Below are positions 60,918 to 64,000 of a stretch of 64,000 nt of DNA, one piece after another; positions within the stretch are counted from its first letter, which is position 1; each line of letters opens with the position of its first letter. The DNA is taken from the NCBI RefSeq assembly GCF_000744815.1, contig NZ_JQMQ01000004.1, positions 806,001 to 870,000 of the forward strand, given 5' to 3'. The position numbers were made by a program, and so were the translations under genes. The notes beneath the pieces were generated by a model that ran no database searches, was not told the origin of the DNA, and saw nothing but the letters and a program-made list of their open reading frames with translations. The DNA comes from Phaeacidiphilus oryzae TH49. GTDB lineage: Bacteria > Actinomycetota > Actinomycetes > Streptomycetales > Streptomycetaceae.

Positions 60918-61171
60918 GGGGACGGCCCGGCTCGCGCCCGGATCGGGTGCGCGGCGACAAGGCCTACTCCTCGGCCGCCAACCGGGCCCTGCTGCGGCGA
61001 CGCGGGATCAAAGCGCCCATCGCGCATCCCGAGGACCAGCGGCCCAACCGCCACTGCCGCGGCCGGTCCGCTGTCCGCCCTCCAGCGTTCGACCGATCCC
61101 AGCACCGGCGCCGCAACGCGGTCGAGCGCTGCGTGAACAAGTGGAAGCAGGCCCGGACGGTCTCCAGCTGA
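60918..61171 (+). mobile_element. IS5-family transposase remnant
   Basis: The frame reads RPDRVRGDKAYSSAANRALL, RRRGIKAPIAHPEDQ, then PPAFDRSQHRRRNAVERCVN and KWKQ, the C-terminal catalytic part of IS5 transposases (the DKAYS aspartate and the NAVERC glutamate). It ends prematurely after KWKQARTVSS, and the N-terminal half and inverted repeats are missing. Confidence 0.75.
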
Positions 61172-61185
61172 ACTCTGCGCCGCTG

Positions 61186-61443
61186 TCAGCCAGAGCCAGA
61201 GCGCCAAGGGAAATCGTCGCCCTTAAGGACCTTGGCCAGCACCTCGTTCCCCGAATTCCTGACGCGTTCGACCAGGGCCGGGGCCTCGTGTGCCACGAGG
61301 CCGGCCGCCATGAGCAGAATTGTCCACGGGACCACCCGGTCGAAGACCCCGAATTCGGCAGAGGCGACACTGGGAGGGGACAGCAGCCCGTCCCGCCCGT
61401 ACTGTTCAACGATTTCTCGGGCACTCACTCGTGCTCGACTCAT
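61186..61443 (-). CDS. Small single-pass membrane protein of unknown function
   Basis: 85 residues from ATG 61443 (GGAGGAGGGCGGC upstream). SAREIVEQYGRDGLLSPPSV precedes a hydrophobic segment FDRVVPWTILLMAAGLVA, then a charged tail with VERVRNSGNEVLAKVLKGDD. Base composition and ribosome site support a real gene, but I recognise no family. It lies between two transposase remnants, so it could be cargo or a truncated gene. Confidence 0.5.
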   Translation of the reverse strand: MSRARVSAREIVEQYGRDGLLSPPSVASAEFGVFDRVVPWTILLMAAGLVAHEAPALVERVRNSGNEVLAKVLKGDDFPWRSGSG

Positions 61444-61699
61444 TTCGCCGCCCTCCTCCGTTTTCCGTGCCCATCTCATCAAGCCCTCTTCACCATATCG
61501 AAGCCGGCCACGGCTACCACGGCACCGGAAGTCACGGGATCCGCGCTTGGGATGTCAGGTGAGACGTGAGTATGCGGTTGCCCAGCCACGTTACCGGCTT
61601 CTTCAACAGTGCCTTGCGTGCGTTCCGCCCTCTTCGAGCCCTCCTCTGCCAGGGCCTCGGCCTCGGACGAGGATTCTCCGGCTCCAGCGCCAGGCCAAC

Positions 61700-62032
61700 C
61701 GGCAGCCGACCACTCAGACGGTGATCCACTCCGACCACGGGGTCCAGTTCACCTCCTGGGCCATCACCGAACGCGCCAAGGCGTCCGGCCTGGTCCCCTC
61801 GATGGGAACGATCGGCGACTGCTACGACAACGCCATGATCGAATCCTTCTGGGGCCGGATGCAGACCGAACTCCTCAACCGCCGCAAGTGGCGCACCCGC
61901 CTCGAACTCGCCAACGCGATCTTCGAGTACCTGGAGATCTTCCACAACCGCCAGCGCCGCCACTCCGCGCTCGGCATGCTCACCCCGATCGAGAACGAAC
62001 TCCGATCCCCAACTGCCATGCCAGTAGCCTAG
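61700..62032 (+). mobile_element. IS3-family OrfB (integrase core) remnant
   Basis: About 110 codons read VIHSDHGVQFTSWAITERAK, GLVPSMGTIGDCYDNAMIES, FWGRMQTELLNRRKW, NAIFEYLEIFHNRQRRHSAL, GMLTPIE, covering the second Asp and the Glu of the DDE triad to the stop. Upstream sequence to 61560 does not match the N-terminal half, so the element is 5'-truncated and cannot transpose. Confidence 0.85.
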
Positions 62033-62221
62033 AATCACGCAGCTCGACTCCACGGAACCCGGGGCACATCAAGTCTCTATTCGACACGGGGCGGGCGGTT
62101 CAGTCTGCCGGGTTTCCTCCAGTGCGCTGAGGGGGCGGTGGGGGTTTCCTGGCCGGTTGTGGTCTGCGGCTGCTCGGTCAGGCGCGCGCCGGTGCGGGTC
62201 GGATGCGGGTGGGGGTCGGTG

Positions 62222-62875
62222 TCAGGGGTGGTTGCTGTGCGTGGCGGCCTCCTCGAGGTCGTCGATGGTGCCGGACATGATCGTGCGTATGTGTCGGGTG
62301 ATGTGCTGGATGGGCCAGTCCCACCAGGCCACGGTGAGGAGTCGGGCGATGTCCGCTGGGTCGTAGCGGGTGCGGATGAGGCGGGCGGGGTTGCCGGCGA
62401 CGATGCCGTAGTCGGGGACGTCGCGGGTGACCACGGCGCCGGCGGCGATGATCGCGCCGTGGCCGATGCGTAGGCCGGGCATGAGCGTGGCGCCGTGTCC
62501 GAACCACACGTCGTTGCCGACGACCGTGTCGCCCCGGCCGGGCAGGCCGGTGATCAGGTCGGAGTGCTTGGCCCAGGAGCCTCCCATGATGGGGAACGGG
62601 AAGGTGGAGGGACCGTCCATGCGGTGGTTGGCGCCGTTCATGATGAACCGGGTGCCGCTGCCCAGCGCGCAGTACTTGCCGATGACGAGCCGCTCGGGAC
62701 CGTAGTGGTACAGGACGTTGCGCGTCTGGAACGCGGTCGGGTCGTCCGGATCGTCGTAGTAGGTGAAGTCGCCGACCTCGATCAGCGGCGACTTCACCAG
62801 CGGCTTGAGCAGGACCACGCGCGGGTGCTCGGGCATGGGGTGGAGCACGGTGGGGTCGGGGGGGAGGGGTGGCAT
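62222..62875 (-). CDS. CatB-related O-acetyltransferase (Vat/XAT hexapeptide family)
   Basis: 217 residues forming a left-handed beta-helix: VIGKYCALGSGTRFIMNGAN, the catalytic His in NGANHRMDGPSTFPFPIMGG, NDVWFGHGATLMPGLRIGHG and AVVTRDVPDYGIVAGNPARL. The family acetylates chloramphenicol, streptogramin A, or sugars and siderophores. ATG 62875 is divergent from a TetR gene with a palindrome between, the usual layout for an inducible resistance or modification gene. Confidence 0.92.
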   Translation of the reverse strand: MPPLPPDPTVLHPMPEHPRVVLLKPLVKSPLIEVGDFTYYDDPDDPTAFQTRNVLYHYGPERLVIGKYCALGSGTRFIMNGANHRMDGPSTFPFPIMGGSWAKHSDLITGLPGRGDTVVGNDVWFGHGATLMPGLRIGHGAIIAAGAVVTRDVPDYGIVAGNPARLIRTRYDPADIARLLTVAWWDWPIQHITRHIRTIMSGTIDDLEEAATHSNHP

Positions 62876-62907
62876 CGCGGAGGCGGTTCCTCTCTGGCGG
62901 CCCTAGG

Positions 62908-62921
62908 GCGACAACTGTCGC
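62908..62921. promoter_or_regulatory. Candidate TetR operator GCGACA-AC-TGTCGC
   Basis: A perfect 6-bp inverted repeat with a 2-bp centre, midway between the acetyltransferase start (62875) and the TetR start (62976). It is followed by TTAGGAT, a plausible -10 for the TetR gene. Confidence 0.6.
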
Positions 62922-62975
62922 GTTAGGATGCTGGCACAGCGCTGCCGCCTTGATCAACCGGATACTGGATTGGCG

Positions 62976-63602
62976 ATGACCGACCCACTGGACACGACGA
63001 CGGGCCGCCGCCCGGGCGGTCGCACCGCCCGTATCCGCGCCCGGGTTCTCGATGCGGTGCGCGCCGAACTCGCCGCAGGCGGTCACGAAGGTCTCACGAT
63101 GGAGGGGGTGGCGACGCGGGCCGGGGTGCACCGCGCCACGGTCTACCGGCGTTGGCGCGACGTCGGCGGCCTGCTCGTCGACGTGATCGAGGCCGCCGGC
63201 GAAATCGAGTGGCAGCCGCCGGACACCGGCTCGCTGCTCGGCGATCTGACGGCCCTCAACCAGGAGATCCAGGAGTCGCTGGTCCTACGGCCCTCGCTCG
63301 CCGTCGCCCTGATGGCCGCCTCGTTCCACTCCGAGCAGGCCGCGCGGGCTCAGAGCCGGCTGTGGATGGACCGGTACGCCCAGTGCGAGATCCTCCTCGA
63401 GCGCGCCGTCGAGCGCGGTGAACCGCCCGCCCAGCACACGGACGCGCGGAGCCTGCTGATCGCCGCTACGGCGCCGCTCTACCACCAGCTGGTCCTCCTG
63501 CGTGCCGATCCGGACCCGCGCCTGCCGGAACGAGCCGCGGAGGCGGCCGTCCTGGCGGCTGCCGCGGGTGCCTTCCGCGTCCGTCGGAAAGCCAGCGTGT
63601 GA
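62976..63602 (+). CDS. TetR-family transcriptional regulator
   Basis: 208 residues. HTH RARVLDAVRAELAAGGHEGL, TMEGVATRAGVHRATVYRRW; the ligand domain contains DTGSLLGDLTALNQEIQESL, of the TetR_C_11/16-type. ATG 62976 was preferred to the GTG at 62928, which would cover the region next to the operator. Likely represses the divergent acetyltransferase and itself. Confidence 0.92.
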   Translation: MTDPLDTTTGRRPGGRTARIRARVLDAVRAELAAGGHEGLTMEGVATRAGVHRATVYRRWRDVGGLLVDVIEAAGEIEWQPPDTGSLLGDLTALNQEIQESLVLRPSLAVALMAASFHSEQAARAQSRLWMDRYAQCEILLERAVERGEPPAQHTDARSLLIAATAPLYHQLVLLRADPDPRLPERAAEAAVLAAAAGAFRVRRKASV

Positions 63603-63824
63603 TCGAGGAGGCGGGGAGCGGACGCGAGCACGGTCAAGAGCGCGCCGGAACACCGATCGCGCTCCGGTAGGCGCTAGCCCGGGCCCCAGCGAGCACCTCC
63701 ACCCGGCAGGCTCCGGAAGCCCGAGCCTTGCGGCGGCCAGCGGGGGCCGGCTGTGCCGGGCGACCGGGTCGACACCGGGGCGGGGGGCGGCCGTCGACAC
63801 GTGAGTGCCTGCTCGGGCAGGGGG

Positions 63825-64000
63825 TCAGACCCGGTCGAGGGGGCGATGTGGCTCGGCGGGGAGCTCCACTGCGATCGTGTCGCCGGGACGCACCCCGCCG
63901 CTCGCGCGCACGACGCCCATGATCCCGGCCTTGCGGACGACGTTCCCGGCCTCGTCCCGGCCGACGACCCTCTTCAGCAGGCCGTCCTGGAAGTTGTCGA
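63825..64000 (-). CDS. MOSC domain-containing protein (5' part outside window)
   Basis: The last 57 codons are present: DNFQDGLLKRVVGRDEAGNV, VRKAGIMGVVRASGG, VRPGDTIAVELPAEPHRPLD. This is the C-terminal strand set of a MOSC (molybdenum cofactor sulfurase C-terminal) protein, which handles sulfur for molybdoenzymes or detoxification. The start is beyond the right edge. The 220 bp between it and the TetR stop hold nothing recognised. Confidence 0.8.
   Translation of the reverse strand, partial: DNFQDGLLKRVVGRDEAGNVVRKAGIMGVVRASGGVRPGDTIAVELPAEPHRPLDRV

Noticed and set aside
1-64000. CRISPR arrays, tRNA or rRNA genes, biosynthetic megasynthases, intact prophage
   Set aside because: No evenly spaced palindromic repeats, no recognisable cloverleaf or rRNA segments, no PKS/NRPS modules and no phage structural genes were seen on either strand.

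Overview
This is a high-GC actinobacterial chromosome segment, most likely Streptomyces or a close relative such as Kitasatospora. The reasons are the strong G/C third-position bias, frequent GTG and TTG starts, LutABC, ROK, GlxA and IclR regulators, MmyB-like XRE regulators, an F420/FMN LLM oxidoreductase, and a sugar ABC importer without its own ATPase. I found no rRNA, tRNA, CRISPR array or replication origin. Start codons were chosen from ribosome binding sites and protein ends. Family names come from recognised motifs and were not checked by database search.

Region 1 (1-5.4 kb): a partial LLM oxidoreductase diverges from an XRE regulator. A NarL-type two-component system and a GNAT acetyltransferase follow.

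Region 2 (5.4-21.1 kb): an L-fucose island. A minus-strand operon holds an aldo/keto reductase (fucose dehydrogenase type), a sugar MFS permease and a lactonase, plus wreckage of an L-fuconate dehydratase and of a sugar mutarotase. A FadR-type GntR regulator divides it from a plus-strand operon: ketopantoate reductase-like protein, enolase-superfamily dehydratase, MHS permease, FAH-family hydrolase, SDR dehydrogenase and LutABC. Together these fit the non-phosphorylating route L-fucose > fuconolactone > fuconate > 2-keto-3-deoxyfuconate > 2,4-diketo acid > pyruvate + L-lactate, with LutABC oxidising the lactate. A GH95 alpha-L-fucosidase that could release fucose lies convergent to lutC.

Region 3 (21.2-31.6 kb): an alpha-galactoside utilisation locus with a ROK repressor, secreted GH27, two ABC permeases, an AXE1-type esterase, a solute-binding lipoprotein and cytoplasmic GH36.

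Region 4 (31.8-45.4 kb): a patchwork of small units and gene debris. It holds fragments of a membrane protein, IS3, IS256 and an EmrB-type permease; NIPSNAP, GlxA and MFS genes; a lipoprotein with a decayed second 3' end; an orphan immunity-like protein; a CocE-type hydrolase; a quinone oxidoreductase with a TetR regulator and clear shared operators; MerR, SnoaL-like and SDR genes; and an amidohydrolase with an HxlR regulator.

Region 5 (45.6-60.5 kb): an aromatic catabolic cluster. It encodes three aldehyde dehydrogenases, a class III extradiol dioxygenase, Rieske oxygenase alpha and beta subunits, an alpha/beta hydrolase, a 4-oxalocrotonate tautomerase-like protein, three hydratase/decarboxylase-family proteins, a flavin reductase, an IclR regulator, an ACMSD-like decarboxylase and a 7Fe ferredoxin. 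The set resembles a carboxylated-catechol meta-cleavage pathway of the PraA/PraH kind, fed by a Rieske oxygenase. Region 6 (60.9-64 kb) has IS5 and IS3 remnants around a small membrane protein, then a CatB-like acetyltransferase with a TetR regulator and a partial MOSC protein.

Four otherwise normal genes (FAH hydrolase, GH95, ABC permease, one hydratase) each carry a single-base frameshift in a G/C-rich run. This may be sequencing error, so their pseudogene status is provisional.
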